From Pseudomonas ovata (GTDB lineage: Bacteria > Pseudomonadota > Gammaproteobacteria > Pseudomonadales > Pseudomonadaceae): a stretch of 64,000 bases of DNA. Below the pieces are notes generated by a model that was not told the origin of the DNA, did no database searches, and saw only the letters and a program-made list of their open reading frames with translations. The first letter of the stretch is position 1, and each line of letters begins with the position of its first letter. Shown here piece after piece: positions 7,229-16,074 of this stretch. The position numbers and the translations under genes were made by a program. Location of the stretch: the NCBI RefSeq assembly GCF_003131185.1, contig NZ_QFFU01000017.1, forward strand, positions 62,001-126,000, read 5' to 3'.

Positions 7229-8706
7229 TCATGCGCACACCCTACCGCTCTACGCTGACCGGCCTGTTGCTGGCCGCTGTCGTCGCCCTGCCCGTGCAGG
7301 CCAACAATGCCGCCGGCAGCGATGCGCCGCGCACCGATGCCCCGCTGGGCCAGAACCTGCAGTCACTCAAGGAACTGGACAGCAAGGCGCCGGCCCGTCG
7401 CGACCTGAACATCCAGACCTGGAACACTGCCGAAGGCGCCAAGGTGCTGTTCGTCGAGTCGCGTGAGCTGCCGATGTTCGACCTGCGGTTGATCTTCGCC
7501 GCCGGCAGCAGCCAGGACCAGAACACCCCGGGGCTGGCCCTGGTCACCAACGCCATGCTCAACGAGGGCGTCAAGGGCAAGGACGTCAGCGCCATCGCCC
7601 AGGGCTTCGAAGGCCTGGGCGCCGATTTTGGCAACGGCTCGTACCGCGACATGGCCATGGTGTCGCTGCGCAGCCTGAGCGACAAGGACAAGCGCGAGTC
7701 GGCCCTGAAGCTGTTCAGCGACGTGGTGGGCAAGCCGACCTTTCCGGCCGACTCGCTGGCACGCATCAAGAACCAGCTACTGGCCAGTTTTGAGTACCAG
7801 AAGCAGAACCCCGGCGTGATCGCCAGCAACGCGTTGTACGCCAAGCTGTATGGCGATCATCCTTATGCACACCCCAGCGATGGCAATGCCAAGAGTGTCG
7901 GCGCCATGACCCAGGCACAGCTCAAGGCGTTTCATGCCAAGGCCTATGCGGCCGGCAACGCAGTCATTGCCCTGGTCGGCGACCTGTCGCGTGACGAAGC
8001 CCAGGCCATTGCCGCCCAGGTGTCCAGCGCGCTGCCCAAGGGCCCGGCCCTGGCAAAAATGCCGGAACCGGTCGAACCCAAGGCCGGCGTCACGCACATC
8101 GAATTCCCCTCAAACCAGACCCACCTGATGCTGGCGCAGCTGGGCATCAGCCGTAACGACCCGGACTACGCCGCGCTGAGCGTCGGCAACTCGGTGCTCG
8201 GCGGTGGTGGCTTCGGCAGCCGCTTGATGACCGAAGTGCGGGAAAAACGTGGCCTGACCTATGGTGTATCCTCCGGTTTTACCGGCATGCGTGTGCCAGG
8301 GCCGTTTACCATCGGCTTGCAGACCCGTGCCGAACTGAGCGAAAACACCCTCAAGCTGGTTCAGGATGAAGTCGGCAAGTTTCTTGCCGACGGTCCGACC
8401 CAGAAGGAAATCGATGATGTGAAACGCGAACTGTCGGGCAGCTTCCCGCTGTCGACGGCCAGCAATGCTTCGATCGTGGCGCAACTGGGCGCCATCGGCT
8501 TCTACGACCTGCCGCTGACCTTCCTCGAGGACTACATGACCCAGGCCCAGGCCGTGACGGTCGAGCAGGTCAAGGCGGCGATGAACAAACACCTGGCGGC
8601 CGACAAGATGGTGATCGTCACCGTCGGCCCGACCGTGGCGCAGAAACCCTTGCCGCCACCTACTGACAAACCTGCCACACCGCCTGCGGGCGTTCCGGAG
8701 CATTAA
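7225..8706 (+). CDS. M16 family peptidase-like protein without the zinc motif (non-catalytic partner)
   Basis: A 493-residue secreted protein with an N-terminal signal peptide (about residues 1-28, ending PVQANN). It is homologous in layout to the preceding M16 peptidase, with NxxLGGGGFGSRLMTEVREKRGLTYGV and LVGDLSRDEA in the second half. At the place of HxxEH it reads NAMLNEGVKG, so zinc binding is lost. This is expected of the non-catalytic subunit of M16B pairs and is not a sign of decay, because the frame is intact over the full length. An ATGA overlap with the upstream gene indicates coupled translation and likely a heterodimer. A Pro-rich tail (PPPTDKPATPPAG) ends the protein. Confidence 0.9.
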   Translation: MIMRTPYRSTLTGLLLAAVVALPVQANNAAGSDAPRTDAPLGQNLQSLKELDSKAPARRDLNIQTWNTAEGAKVLFVESRELPMFDLRLIFAAGSSQDQNTPGLALVTNAMLNEGVKGKDVSAIAQGFEGLGADFGNGSYRDMAMVSLRSLSDKDKRESALKLFSDVVGKPTFPADSLARIKNQLLASFEYQKQNPGVIASNALYAKLYGDHPYAHPSDGNAKSVGAMTQAQLKAFHAKAYAAGNAVIALVGDLSRDEAQAIAAQVSSALPKGPALAKMPEPVEPKAGVTHIEFPSNQTHLMLAQLGISRNDPDYAALSVGNSVLGGGGFGSRLMTEVREKRGLTYGVSSGFTGMRVPGPFTIGLQTRAELSENTLKLVQDEVGKFLADGPTQKEIDDVKRELSGSFPLSTASNASIVAQLGAIGFYDLPLTFLEDYMTQAQAVTVEQVKAAMNKHLAADKMVIVTVGPTVAQKPLPPPTDKPATPPAGVPEH

Positions 8707-9290
8707 TGGCCAATCCACGTCCCAAAACGCATAACGGCCAGGGCCAGTTGCGCATCATCGGCGGCGAATGGGGCAGCCGACGGCTGAGTTTCCCCGACGC
8801 CCCGGGCCTGCGCCCGACCCCTGACCGGGTGCGCGAGACCCTGTTCAACTGGCTGGCGCCGTCCATCGTCGGCGCGCGGGTGCTGGATGTTTTCACCGGC
8901 AGCGGCGCCCTGTATTTCGAGGCGCTGTCACGCGGGGCACAGTCGGGCCTGGCGCTGGACAACAACCCGGCCGCCATCGCCAGCCTGCGCCAGAACCTTG
9001 AGCTGCTCAAATGTGAGAATGGCCAGGTGCTGCACAGCGATGCCCTGCGCCACCTGGAAACCGCTCCGGCAGAGGCTTTCGACGTGGTGTTCCTCGACCC
9101 GCCGTTCCATCAGGGCCTGCTGAGCAACGCCTGCGCCTTGCTCGAAACCCGGGGCTGGCTGGCGGAACGTGCGTGGATCTACACCGAAAGCGAAACCCCG
9201 CCTTCCACCACCGGCCTGCCGGGCAACTGGCGCCTGCACCGCGAGAAAAAGGCCGGCCAGGTGTATTACGGGCTTTGGCAAAGGGGCTGA
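8706..9290 (+). CDS. rsmD: 16S rRNA (guanine-966-N2)-methyltransferase RsmD
   Basis: SAM-dependent methyltransferase that modifies G966 of 16S rRNA in 30S subunits. The 194-residue product has RIIGGEWGSRRL (about 16-27), the SAM-binding motif VLDVFTGSGAL (about 59-69) and the catalytic DPPF at 131-134. Length and motif order match RsmD. Its ATG overlaps the stop of the M16 gene (TAATG), so the three genes form one unit. A GC-rich hairpin follows the stop. Confidence 0.94.
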   Translation: MANPRPKTHNGQGQLRIIGGEWGSRRLSFPDAPGLRPTPDRVRETLFNWLAPSIVGARVLDVFTGSGALYFEALSRGAQSGLALDNNPAAIASLRQNLELLKCENGQVLHSDALRHLETAPAEAFDVVFLDPPFHQGLLSNACALLETRGWLAERAWIYTESETPPSTTGLPGNWRLHREKKAGQVYYGLWQRG

Positions 9291-9299
9291 TACCTGTTG

Positions 9300-9322
9300 C
9301 ACGGCCGGCACTGCCGGCCGTG
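9300..9322 (+). terminator. GC-rich hairpin after rsmD
   Basis: CACGGCCGGC and GCCGGCCGTG form a near-perfect stem with a tiny loop 10 bases past the rsmD stop. It is followed only by TTCC, so it is a weak intrinsic terminator or an mRNA 3' stabiliser. Confidence 0.6.
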
Positions 9323-9417
9323 TTCCATTGCCGTTGAGCCAATCGTCACTTACATCGGCCCGCGCTTGATGGCAACGTAGGGGACCGACCGACACTGCAC
9401 TCACGACGATCGACGCC

Positions 9418-10458
9418 ATGCCTTTGCCCTCCTTCCATCCCCTTCATGTCAGCCCTTTCGTTCCGGCGACCGGGCTGGGCAACCCGCACCTGCAAACCCT
9501 GTGGGGCCCGTTATTGCGCCGTGGCCTGCCCATCGAGCGCACCCGCGAGCGGCTGTGGCTGGACGATGGCGACTTTCTCGACCTCGACTGGCACGGCCCG
9601 CACCAGCCTGATACCCCGCTGGTGCTGGTGCTGCACGGGCTGACCGGTTCGGCCAACTCGCCGTACGTCGTGGGCCTGCAACGGGCCATGATGGCGCAGG
9701 GCTGGGCCAGCGTGGCGCTCAACTGGCGCGGCTGCTCGGGCGAGCCCAACCTGCGTTCGCGCAGTTACCACTCCGGCGCCAGCGAAGACCTGGCCGCCGT
9801 CATCGCCCACTTGCGTGCCCTGCGCCCACTGGCGCCCTTGTATGCCGTGGGTTATTCGCTGGGTGGCAACGTGTTGCTCAAGTACCTGGGCGAGTCCGGT
9901 GAACACAGCCATTTGCTCGGCGCGGTCGCGGTGTCGGTGCCGTTTCGCCTGGATGAATGCGCCAACCGTATCGGCCAGGGCTTTTCGCGCATTTATCAAC
10001 GCCACTTCATGCGCGAAATGCTCGGGTATATCCGTGACAAGCAGCGGCGCTTCCAGCACGAAGGCCTCAGCGAAGGCCTGGCTGAACTGGCGGCGCTGGG
10101 CTCGCTGGAAAACATGCGCACCTTCTGGGACTTCGACGGCCGGGTCACCGCCCCGCTGCATGGCTTTACCGATGCCCACGATTACTACAAGCGCGCCTCA
10201 AGCCGCTACTTCCTGGGCCGGATCCGCACCCCGACGCTGATGATCCAGGCCCTGGACGATCCGTTCGTGTTCGCCCACAGCCTGCCCGAACCAGCGGAGT
10301 TGTCATCGTGCATCGAATTCGAGCTGCAGGCCCGGGGCGGGCATGTGGGCTTTGTCGAAGGCTCGCTGCGCCATCCCGGCTATTACCTGGAACGGCGTAT
10401 CCCACTGTGGCTGGGCATTGCCCACGAGCGGGACAACCCGTATCCGCACGCGTTGTAA
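9418..10458 (+). CDS. YheT-type alpha/beta hydrolase
   Basis: A 346-residue alpha/beta-hydrolase of the YheT/embryogenesis-associated EMB8 family; substrates are uncertain (carboxyl ester hydrolysis is likely). Visible features are NPHLQTLWGP near residues 22-31 (a family hallmark), the oxyanion motif HGLTG at 73-77, the nucleophile elbow GYSLGGN with Ser147, a late Asp in ALDDPFVF, and His in the RGGHVGFVEG motif. It is a cytoplasmic protein without a signal peptide. It stands alone between rsmD and azlC. Confidence 0.9.
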   Translation: MPLPSFHPLHVSPFVPATGLGNPHLQTLWGPLLRRGLPIERTRERLWLDDGDFLDLDWHGPHQPDTPLVLVLHGLTGSANSPYVVGLQRAMMAQGWASVALNWRGCSGEPNLRSRSYHSGASEDLAAVIAHLRALRPLAPLYAVGYSLGGNVLLKYLGESGEHSHLLGAVAVSVPFRLDECANRIGQGFSRIYQRHFMREMLGYIRDKQRRFQHEGLSEGLAELAALGSLENMRTFWDFDGRVTAPLHGFTDAHDYYKRASSRYFLGRIRTPTLMIQALDDPFVFAHSLPEPAELSSCIEFELQARGGHVGFVEGSLRHPGYYLERRIPLWLGIAHERDNPYPHAL

Positions 10459-10500
10459 GCCTGATGCCGAGCCGTACAGGCGCAGCAGATGAGCGCCATT

Positions 10501-10523
10501 CCCGGCTGAAGCCGGTCCTGCAG
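10501..10523. repeat. Single REP arm, 'GGCTTCAGCC' family
   Basis: CCCGGCTGAAGCCGGTCCTG at 10501 matches the right arm of the REP pair after mtgA (from 1127) with one change. No inverted partner is visible beside it. Confidence 0.65.
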
Positions 10524-10638
10524 GGTTATGCCGAACGCTAAACGTGTGGAGGGGCCAGCATGGGCAACTCCCACCCACAGCCTGCCTCCCACAGTGACAA
10601 AAAGTATTAAGATGCGCGACCAAAGGAGTGGTCTTCAC

Positions 10639-11355
10639 ATGTCACGCAGTCATCTTTTTTATCGCGGTCTTCGCGACAGTGTGCCGATGCAGGTCGGCAT
10701 CGCCCCGTTCGGCATCATTTTCGGCACCCTGGCCGGCGTAGGCGGGCTCTCGCTGCTGCAGGCGGTGGGCATGTCAGCGCTGGTGTATGCAGGGTCCGCG
10801 CAATTTATCGTGATCAGCCTGCTGGGCTCCGGGGCCAGCGCTGCGGTGATTCTACTGACCACGCTGATCGTCAACCTGCGGCATGTGCTGTACAGCGCGA
10901 CCCTGCAACCGCACGTCAGTGCCCTGCCGCAACGCTGGCGTCTGCTGCTGGCGTTCTGGCTGACCGACGAAACCTTTGCCGTGGTGCAGCGCTTCTACCG
11001 GGTGCATGGCCGCATGCCGCAGGCACACTGGTACTGGCTGGGTGTCGCCACCGCGCTGTACGCCTGCTGGGTCGGCAGCTCGCTGGTCGGCGTGCTGTTC
11101 GGTCAGGCCGTGCCGGACATGGCTGGCTGGGGGCTGGAGTTTGCCATGCTGGCGACCTTTATCGGCATTGTCGTGCCGATGCTGCGCAACCGGCCGCAGA
11201 TCGCTGCCGCGCTGGTGGCCGCTGCCGTGGCCTTGCTGACTTATGACCTGCCCTACAAGCTGGGGCTGATGGCCGCCGCCTTCAGTGGCATCGTCGCCGG
11301 TGTCGTGCTTGAGCGCCGACGTCCGGTCACCACCATCGGCGAGGTGCAATCATGA
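10639..11355 (+). CDS. azlC: AzlC family branched-chain amino acid exporter, large subunit
   Basis: Membrane subunit of the AzlCD efflux pair, which exports branched-chain amino acids or analogues. The 238-residue product has multiple hydrophobic helices, the N-terminal motif GIAPFGIIFG and the conserved YAGSAQF with NLRHVLYSA. The ATG at 10639 follows an AAAGGAG ribosome site by 10 bases. The frame is open upstream to 10528, but that stretch is not family-like. The stop overlaps azlD by 4 bases. Confidence 0.92.
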   Translation: MSRSHLFYRGLRDSVPMQVGIAPFGIIFGTLAGVGGLSLLQAVGMSALVYAGSAQFIVISLLGSGASAAVILLTTLIVNLRHVLYSATLQPHVSALPQRWRLLLAFWLTDETFAVVQRFYRVHGRMPQAHWYWLGVATALYACWVGSSLVGVLFGQAVPDMAGWGLEFAMLATFIGIVVPMLRNRPQIAAALVAAAVALLTYDLPYKLGLMAAAFSGIVAGVVLERRRPVTTIGEVQS

Positions 11356-11666
11356 GTTTCTGGTGGCTGGTGGCGGCCATGGCCGCCATGACCTTTGCGT
11401 TGCGCTACAGCCTGTTCGCCTGGCCGAACCTGAGCTTCCCGCCGCTGGTGCGCCAGGCGCTGCATTACGTGCCCACGGCTGTGCTGACCGCCATTGTGGT
11501 GCCGGGCATGTTGCTGCCGGACGGCCAGCACTGGCAGGTGTCGCTAAACAACCCCTACCTGCTGGCAGGCATCGCCTGCATCGGCATCGCCGCCCTGACC
11601 CGCAACCTGCTGGCGACCATCGGTGGCGGGCTGGCCGTATTCTTCGTGTTGCGCTGGGTGCTTTAG
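11352..11666 (+). CDS. azlD: AzlD family branched-chain amino acid exporter, small subunit
   Basis: A 104-residue membrane protein with three to four helices and the AzlD motifs FALRYSLF, FPPLVRQALHYVPTAVLTA and ACIGIAALTRN. It is translationally coupled to azlC (ATGA overlap). The TAG stop (11664-11666) is part of the terminal inverted repeat of a 131-bp MITE-like element, so the last residues (RWVL) sit right at the insertion border. The length is still normal for AzlD, which suggests that little was lost. Confidence 0.9.
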   Translation: MSFWWLVAAMAAMTFALRYSLFAWPNLSFPPLVRQALHYVPTAVLTAIVVPGMLLPDGQHWQVSLNNPYLLAGIACIGIAALTRNLLATIGGGLAVFFVLRWVL

Positions 11667-11793
11667 GGTCTGTTGCCATTTCATCACGGCCGCGCCGGCG
11701 CCCGTTTTGCCGCGAGGCAAGGCAGGCGCCGCGAAGTCTGGTCATTCCAGATGAGTGGCGAGTAACGCAGTCTCGCGGCAAAACAGGCCCTAA
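11663..11793. mobile_element. MITE-like element with 12-bp terminal inverted repeats
   Basis: TTAGGGTCTGTT (11663-11674) and AACAGGCCCTAA (11782-11793) are inverted with one mismatch. Next to the right end, CTCGCGGCAAAA (11772-11783) is the exact complement of TTTTGCCGCGAG (11705-11716). A central TCTGG/CCAGA palindrome lies at 11737-11751. The outermost TTA/TAA is compatible with a TA target duplication. The element is only 131 bp with no ORF, so it would need a transposase in trans. Only one copy is seen in this window. The ends resemble IS termini, but I cannot name the parent. Confidence 0.6.
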
Positions 11794-11802
11794 GGCAAAC
11801 GA

Positions 11803-12657
11803 TCAGGCGCCGGTCGCCACTTCACGCCGGCTGTCGGTGATCCACTCGCTCCAGGACCCTGCATACAGCGCGCCCAGCGTATAACCGGCCAGGGCCATGG
11901 CAAACAGGTTATGGCAGGCCGTCACCCCCGAGCCGCAATAGGCCACCAGGTCCTTGGGCGAGCGGCTTTGCAGGGCCTGGGCAAAACGTTCATGCAGCTG
12001 CTCGGGCGGCAGAAAGCGGCCGCCCTCGCCGAGGTTGTCGGTGAACACCAGGCACTGCGCGCCGGGAATATGCCCGGCCACCGGGTCGATAGGCTCGACC
12101 TCGCCCCGAAAGCGCGCCTCGGCACGGGCATCGATCAGGGTCAGGGTCGGGCGCCCCAGGCGGTTTTGCAGGCGTTCGGCGCTCAGCACCAGCGACATGT
12201 CCGGTTCGCCGGCCAATCGACCAGGCGCGGAGCGTGGCGCGTCCAGGCTCAACGGCAGTCCGGCGGCATGCCAGGCCTTGAGGCCGCCATCAAGCAGGTA
12301 CACGCCTTCGCGCTTGCCCAGCCAGGCCAGCAGCCACCAGGCACGCGCGGCATAGGCGCCAGGGCCATCGTCGTAGAGCACGACATCGCTGTCATCGTTG
12401 ATGCCCCAGGCGCGCAGCCGCTCAAGCAGCGCCTTGGGGTCCGGCAAGGGGTGCCGGCCTGTCTTGCCCTTGGTCACCGGCCCGCTGAGGTCGCGCTCAA
12501 GGTCTGCAAACCGGGCACCCTCGATATGCCCCTGCGCGTAGCTGCGCTGGCCGTAATCGGCATCGTCCAGCGCAAAACGGCAGTCGAGGATCACCAGACC
12601 CGGCGTCTGCTGCCGGGCGGCCAGTTCACGGGGGCTGATCAGTTGCGCAAGCGGCAT
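11803..12657 (-). CDS. sseA: Sulfurtransferase (3-mercaptopyruvate sulfurtransferase / rhodanese)
   Basis: Two-domain rhodanese of 284 residues. It transfers sulfur from 3-mercaptopyruvate or thiosulfate to a thiophilic acceptor. The inactive N-terminal domain shows LVILDCRFAL and GHIEGARFADLERDLSG. The C-terminal domain has LTLIDARAEARFRGE and the active-site loop CGSGVTA with Cys241. The CGSGVT loop is typical of mercaptopyruvate sulfurtransferases; thiosulfate enzymes usually carry Arg/Lys in this loop. The start at 12657 has an AGGAG site; the longer frame to 12681 lacks one. Confidence 0.88.
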   Translation of the reverse strand: MPLAQLISPRELAARQQTPGLVILDCRFALDDADYGQRSYAQGHIEGARFADLERDLSGPVTKGKTGRHPLPDPKALLERLRAWGINDDSDVVLYDDGPGAYAARAWWLLAWLGKREGVYLLDGGLKAWHAAGLPLSLDAPRSAPGRLAGEPDMSLVLSAERLQNRLGRPTLTLIDARAEARFRGEVEPIDPVAGHIPGAQCLVFTDNLGEGGRFLPPEQLHERFAQALQSRSPKDLVAYCGSGVTACHNLFAMALAGYTLGALYAGSWSEWITDSRREVATGA

Positions 12658-12881
12658 AACGAACTCCTGTGGACAGAACATCGAATCATCATGCCACCGA
12701 GCATAGGCTGTGCCAGGGGCCGGCGTCGACTGGCCTTTGGTCTGGCCTTACAGTGCTCGCAAGCGGTCGATGACCGATAATCGGCACTTGTTGCGCGGGT
12801 CAAAAGGCACACGGCTTGGCGTGCGGCAAGTGGCTGCGCTACCATCCGAATCCCTCAACGGACTCCTCACAGGACGACGCG

Positions 12882-13364
12882 ATGAACCGAGTGTTGTATC
12901 CAGGCACCTTCGACCCTATTACCAAGGGCCACGGCGATCTGGTCGAACGCGCCTCGCGCCTGTTCGATCATGTGATCATCGCGGTGGCAGCCAGCCCCAA
13001 AAAAAACCCGTTGTTCGGCCTTGAACAGCGTGTCGAGCTGGCCCGCGAGGTCACCCGTCACCTGCCCAATGTCGAGGTGCTGGGCTTTTCCACCCTGCTG
13101 GCGCAGTTCGCCACCGAACAGGGCGCCAATGTGTTGCTGCGCGGTCTGCGGGCAGTGTCGGACTTCGAGTACGAATTCCAGCTGGCCAACATGAATCGAC
13201 AACTGGCACCGGACGTCGAAAGCCTGTTCCTGACGCCCTCCGAGCGTTACTCGTTCATTTCCTCGACGCTGGTCCGGGAAATCGCGGCCCTGGGCGGTGA
13301 TATCACCAAATTCGTGCACCCGGCTGTGGCCCAGGCACTGAACGAGCGTTTCAAGCAGTCGTAA
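12882..13364 (+). CDS. coaD: Phosphopantetheine adenylyltransferase CoaD
   Basis: Fourth step of CoA biosynthesis: 4'-phosphopantetheine plus ATP gives dephospho-CoA. The 160-residue product is the standard length. The nucleotidyltransferase motif YPGTFDPITKGH ends in His17. RGLRAVSDFEYEFQLANMNR and the C-terminal SERYSFISSTLVREI are both CoaD hallmarks. The upstream in-frame codons to 12816 are not homologous. It is followed by the ferredoxin gene, as in other pseudomonads. Confidence 0.96.
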   Translation: MNRVLYPGTFDPITKGHGDLVERASRLFDHVIIAVAASPKKNPLFGLEQRVELAREVTRHLPNVEVLGFSTLLAQFATEQGANVLLRGLRAVSDFEYEFQLANMNRQLAPDVESLFLTPSERYSFISSTLVREIAALGGDITKFVHPAVAQALNERFKQS

Positions 13365-13461
13365 TCGGCTATCAAGCGCGGGGTGCATCCGAAGACCTAA
13401 TGCGGCACAATTCGCCGCATTGGTTTTCATGTGCCCGGTCTCCCCGCGGCAGGAGAGTTGC

Positions 13462-13713
13462 ATGTCCCTTATCATCACTGACGATTGCATCAACTGCGAC
13501 GTTTGCGAACCCGAGTGCCCGAACGAAGCGATTTCCCAGGGCGAAGAGATCTACGTGATCAACCCGAACCTGTGCACCGAGTGCGTGGGCCACTACGACG
13601 AGCCGCAGTGCCAGCAGGTCTGCCCGGTCGATTGCATCCCGCTGGATGAAAATCGCGTCGAAAGCAAAGACGAACTGATGACCAAATACCTGCACATCAC
13701 CGGCAAGGCTTGA
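13462..13713 (+). CDS. Ferredoxin with two 4Fe-4S clusters (YfhL type)
   Basis: A small electron carrier of 83 residues. It carries the binding patterns CINCDVCEPECP (N-terminal) and CTECVGHYDEPQCQQVCPVDC, where the spacing between the second and third Cys is extended. This is typical of the Alvin/YfhL subgroup of 2[4Fe-4S] ferredoxins, which have low potentials and a short C-terminal helix. The ATG at 13462 has AGGAGAG upstream. It sits between coaD and mutM, a conserved Pseudomonas position. The redox partner is unknown. Confidence 0.93.
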   Translation: MSLIITDDCINCDVCEPECPNEAISQGEEIYVINPNLCTECVGHYDEPQCQQVCPVDCIPLDENRVESKDELMTKYLHITGKA

Positions 13714-13762
13714 TCACACGCACGGCAAGCGCTGGCCGTTCAGGCCGGCCACAGGGGCGGTT

Positions 13763-14104
13763 TCACTCCTGCTCGCCGTAACGATCCCCCGTACAGCCCA
13801 GGCAGCGCACGAAGGCCGCCTTGGCCGGGTCGACCACCAGCGCCTTGCCGGTGCGGCCGATGCCGCCGCCGGTGGCCGTAAATGGCAGAGCCACGACAAA
13901 CAGCCCGGCACCGACCACGGTCGCGGCGATCAGCAGCGGCCGGGCGATCAGCAAGTCGCCGATCATGGCAAACGCCGGCGGGTTCTGGATTTCGTAGGAA
14001 GGGTCGCCACTGGCGGTGGGGTTTTCGAAGCCGGCCATGGCCGGCGCGGCCTGCAGGCCGACCAACAGGGCCAGGGTAGCGGCGAGAATACGAAACGGGC
14101 TCAT
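13763..14104 (-). CDS. Small secreted or membrane hypothetical protein
   Basis: 113 residues. A signal peptide is obvious (MSPFRILAATLALLVGLQAA, cleavage near PAMA). It is followed by a polar stretch (ENPTASGDPSYEIQNPP), a hydrophobic helix LLIAATVVGAGLFVVALPF (about residues 60-78) and a Gly-rich turn GGGIGRTG. The C-terminal tail has two Cys (RCLGCTGDRYG), a possible metal or disulfide pair. I recognise it only as a conserved Pseudomonas protein of unknown function. The start at 14104 has an AAGGA site; the frame upstream to 14140 does not. It is transcribed towards the ferredoxin gene. Confidence 0.75.
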   Translation of the reverse strand: MSPFRILAATLALLVGLQAAPAMAGFENPTASGDPSYEIQNPPAFAMIGDLLIARPLLIAATVVGAGLFVVALPFTATGGGIGRTGKALVVDPAKAAFVRCLGCTGDRYGEQE

Positions 14105-14191
14105 GCTGGGTCCTTCGGCTGCACGGGTTGAATGGATCAACTATAAACAGCGCCCGGGGTTAAGCAAGGCCCGTTACCGACTCACTTTGTG

Positions 14192-15004
14192 TCAACGCTG
14201 ACACTTGGGGCAGAAGACACTGGCGCGCTGGCCCAGCTTGACCTCGCGCAACAGGCTGCCGCAGACCTTGCACGGCTGGCCGCCACGGCCATAGGCAAAT
14301 AATTCCTGCTGGAAATACCCAGGCTTACCGTCGCCACCAGTGAAATCGCGCAAGGTGGTGCCACCGCGCTCGATGGCATGCGCCAGGATGCGCTTGATCT
14401 CGATGGCCAGCCTGAGATAACGCGCGCTGGAAATGCCCCCGGCCTCGCGGCGCGGATCGATGCCGGCGGCGAACAGCGCCTCGGTGGCGTAGATATTGCC
14501 CACCCCGACCACCACCGCGTTGTCCATGATGAACGGCTTGACTGCCATTGACTTGCCACGCGAGCGCTCGAACAGCCGTGCGCCGTCGAACAGGTCGGTC
14601 AGGGGCTCAGGGCCCAGGCGCAGCAGCAGTTCGTGATTATGCGGGTCCAGGCTCCAGAGCATGGCGCCAAAGCGGCGCGGGTCGGTGTAGCGCAGGGCCA
14701 GCCCCGACTCCAGCTCAATGTCCACATGTTCATGCTTGAGCGCCGGCGAGCCGGCCTCGACCAGGCGCAGGTTGCCGGACATGCCCAGATGGCTGATCAG
14801 CGTGCCGACCTCGGCCTGGATCAACAGGTACTTGGCCCGCCGCCCCACCTCGACGATGCGTTGCCCGGACAGGCGCACATCCAGGTCTTCAGGGATCGGC
14901 CAGCGCAAGCGGTGATCGCGCACGATCACACGCTCGACGCGCTGCCCTTGCAGGTGCGGCGCGATGCCCCGGCGGGTGGTTTCGACTTCAGGCAATTCAG
15001 GCAT
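14192..15004 (-). CDS. mutM: Formamidopyrimidine-DNA glycosylase MutM (Fpg)
   Basis: Base-excision repair glycosylase/AP lyase that removes 8-oxoguanine and formamidopyrimidines. The 270-residue product begins MPELPEVETTRRG, giving the catalytic Pro (P2 of the precursor) and Glu, and Lys58 lies in RAKYLL. The H2TH domain holds DNAVVVGVGNIYATEALF. The zinc finger is the CKVCGS...CPKC pair at the C-terminus. It lies 18 bases after the HDOD gene on the same strand, a probable two-gene operon. Confidence 0.97.
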   Translation of the reverse strand: MPELPEVETTRRGIAPHLQGQRVERVIVRDHRLRWPIPEDLDVRLSGQRIVEVGRRAKYLLIQAEVGTLISHLGMSGNLRLVEAGSPALKHEHVDIELESGLALRYTDPRRFGAMLWSLDPHNHELLLRLGPEPLTDLFDGARLFERSRGKSMAVKPFIMDNAVVVGVGNIYATEALFAAGIDPRREAGGISSARYLRLAIEIKRILAHAIERGGTTLRDFTGGDGKPGYFQQELFAYGRGGQPCKVCGSLLREVKLGQRASVFCPKCQR

Positions 15005-15022
15005 GGTTCACTCAGATGGCGA

Positions 15023-15901
15023 TCAGCGTCCGCTCAGTTCGCGGATGCTTTCCTTGAGGTATTCGAAATCGTATTCGGACAGGCCGACGTAATCGAGCAC
15101 CAGGTGCCCGACCGCGTCCCACTCGTGGTCCTCCTCCTCATTGCCCAGCACCCGGTGAGACTGGCAGATATGCTCGGCCATCTTCAACGTGCCCAGCAGG
15201 TTCTTCAGTGGCGCATTATTGCTCGAGTCGTCCTGGAACATCGCCAGCGCATTGTGATGATTGGCAATGGCGGCGCACAGGTGCTCGGGCAGGCGCCAGG
15301 AACGGGCCGTGTAATAGCCCACCACGGCGTGGTTGGTATTGAAGGCTTCGTTCTCGGTGTCGACGACGCGCCACTCGCCACGGGCGCGGGCGTAGGCATT
15401 TTCCAGCATCGACATATAGTCGGGAAAGCGCTTGAGCATCAGCGGGATGCCGCAATCGTGAAACAGACCCAGGGCGTAGGACTCGTCCACGGTCTGCGAG
15501 CCCAGGCGCTTGGCCAGGGTCAGGCTGGTCATGGCCACGTCCTGGGCACTGTCCCAGAACCGGTTCAGGGTGACGATGGTTTCATCGCTCATCTCGCCCT
15601 TGATCGACTGGGCATTGATCAGATTGATGACCGTCCGACTGCCCAGCAGGTTCACGGCCCGCTCGATGGACGCGATCTTGTTCGACAGCCCGTAATGTGC
15701 CGAATTGACGATCTTGAGCAGCGCACCGGACAGCCCGGGATCCTGTGAAATCAGCCGTGCGATCACGCCCAGATCAGGGTCGGGCATGTACTGCTCCATC
15801 TGCAGATCAACCAGGATTTGCGGCTGCGCAGGCACACTGATGCCTTGCAGGGCCTGCTGGATCTGCTCTTGGGTCAACTCGGGTGACAACTTCTGAGGCA
15901 T
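15023..15901 (-). CDS. HDOD domain signalling protein
   Basis: 292 residues made almost entirely of one HDOD domain (about 20-220), a metal-independent relative of HD phosphohydrolases. It shows the family segments LISQDPGLSGALLKIVNSAHYGL, IERAVNLLGSRTVINLI and YALGLFHDCGIPLM. HDOD proteins act as signalling adaptors in cell-cycle, c-di-GMP or stress pathways and usually lack enzyme activity. Upstream partner of mutM. No output domain is attached. Confidence 0.88.
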   Translation of the reverse strand: MPQKLSPELTQEQIQQALQGISVPAQPQILVDLQMEQYMPDPDLGVIARLISQDPGLSGALLKIVNSAHYGLSNKIASIERAVNLLGSRTVINLINAQSIKGEMSDETIVTLNRFWDSAQDVAMTSLTLAKRLGSQTVDESYALGLFHDCGIPLMLKRFPDYMSMLENAYARARGEWRVVDTENEAFNTNHAVVGYYTARSWRLPEHLCAAIANHHNALAMFQDDSSNNAPLKNLLGTLKMAEHICQSHRVLGNEEEDHEWDAVGHLVLDYVGLSEYDFEYLKESIRELSGR

Positions 15902-16074
15902 AGAGGCTTACTCGGGATCAGGTTGGAATTCTGCCCCCTTAATCAAGAACGGTCCATCACCATTAAAGGTCAATTTCCTTGAACTTTGCCGCGTCCTGCG
16001 CTTCGGACTCTGTAAGCGCGGCACCGCAAGGCGGCACGCCGCATGCCGTCCCAGACCCGATTGAGGAGAAGACC

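Noticed and set aside
7225..8706. Decayed M16 peptidase pseudogene, because HxxEH is missing
   Set aside because: The frame is intact over its full length, has a signal peptide and is coupled to the active peptidase; loss of the zinc motif is normal for the partner subunit.
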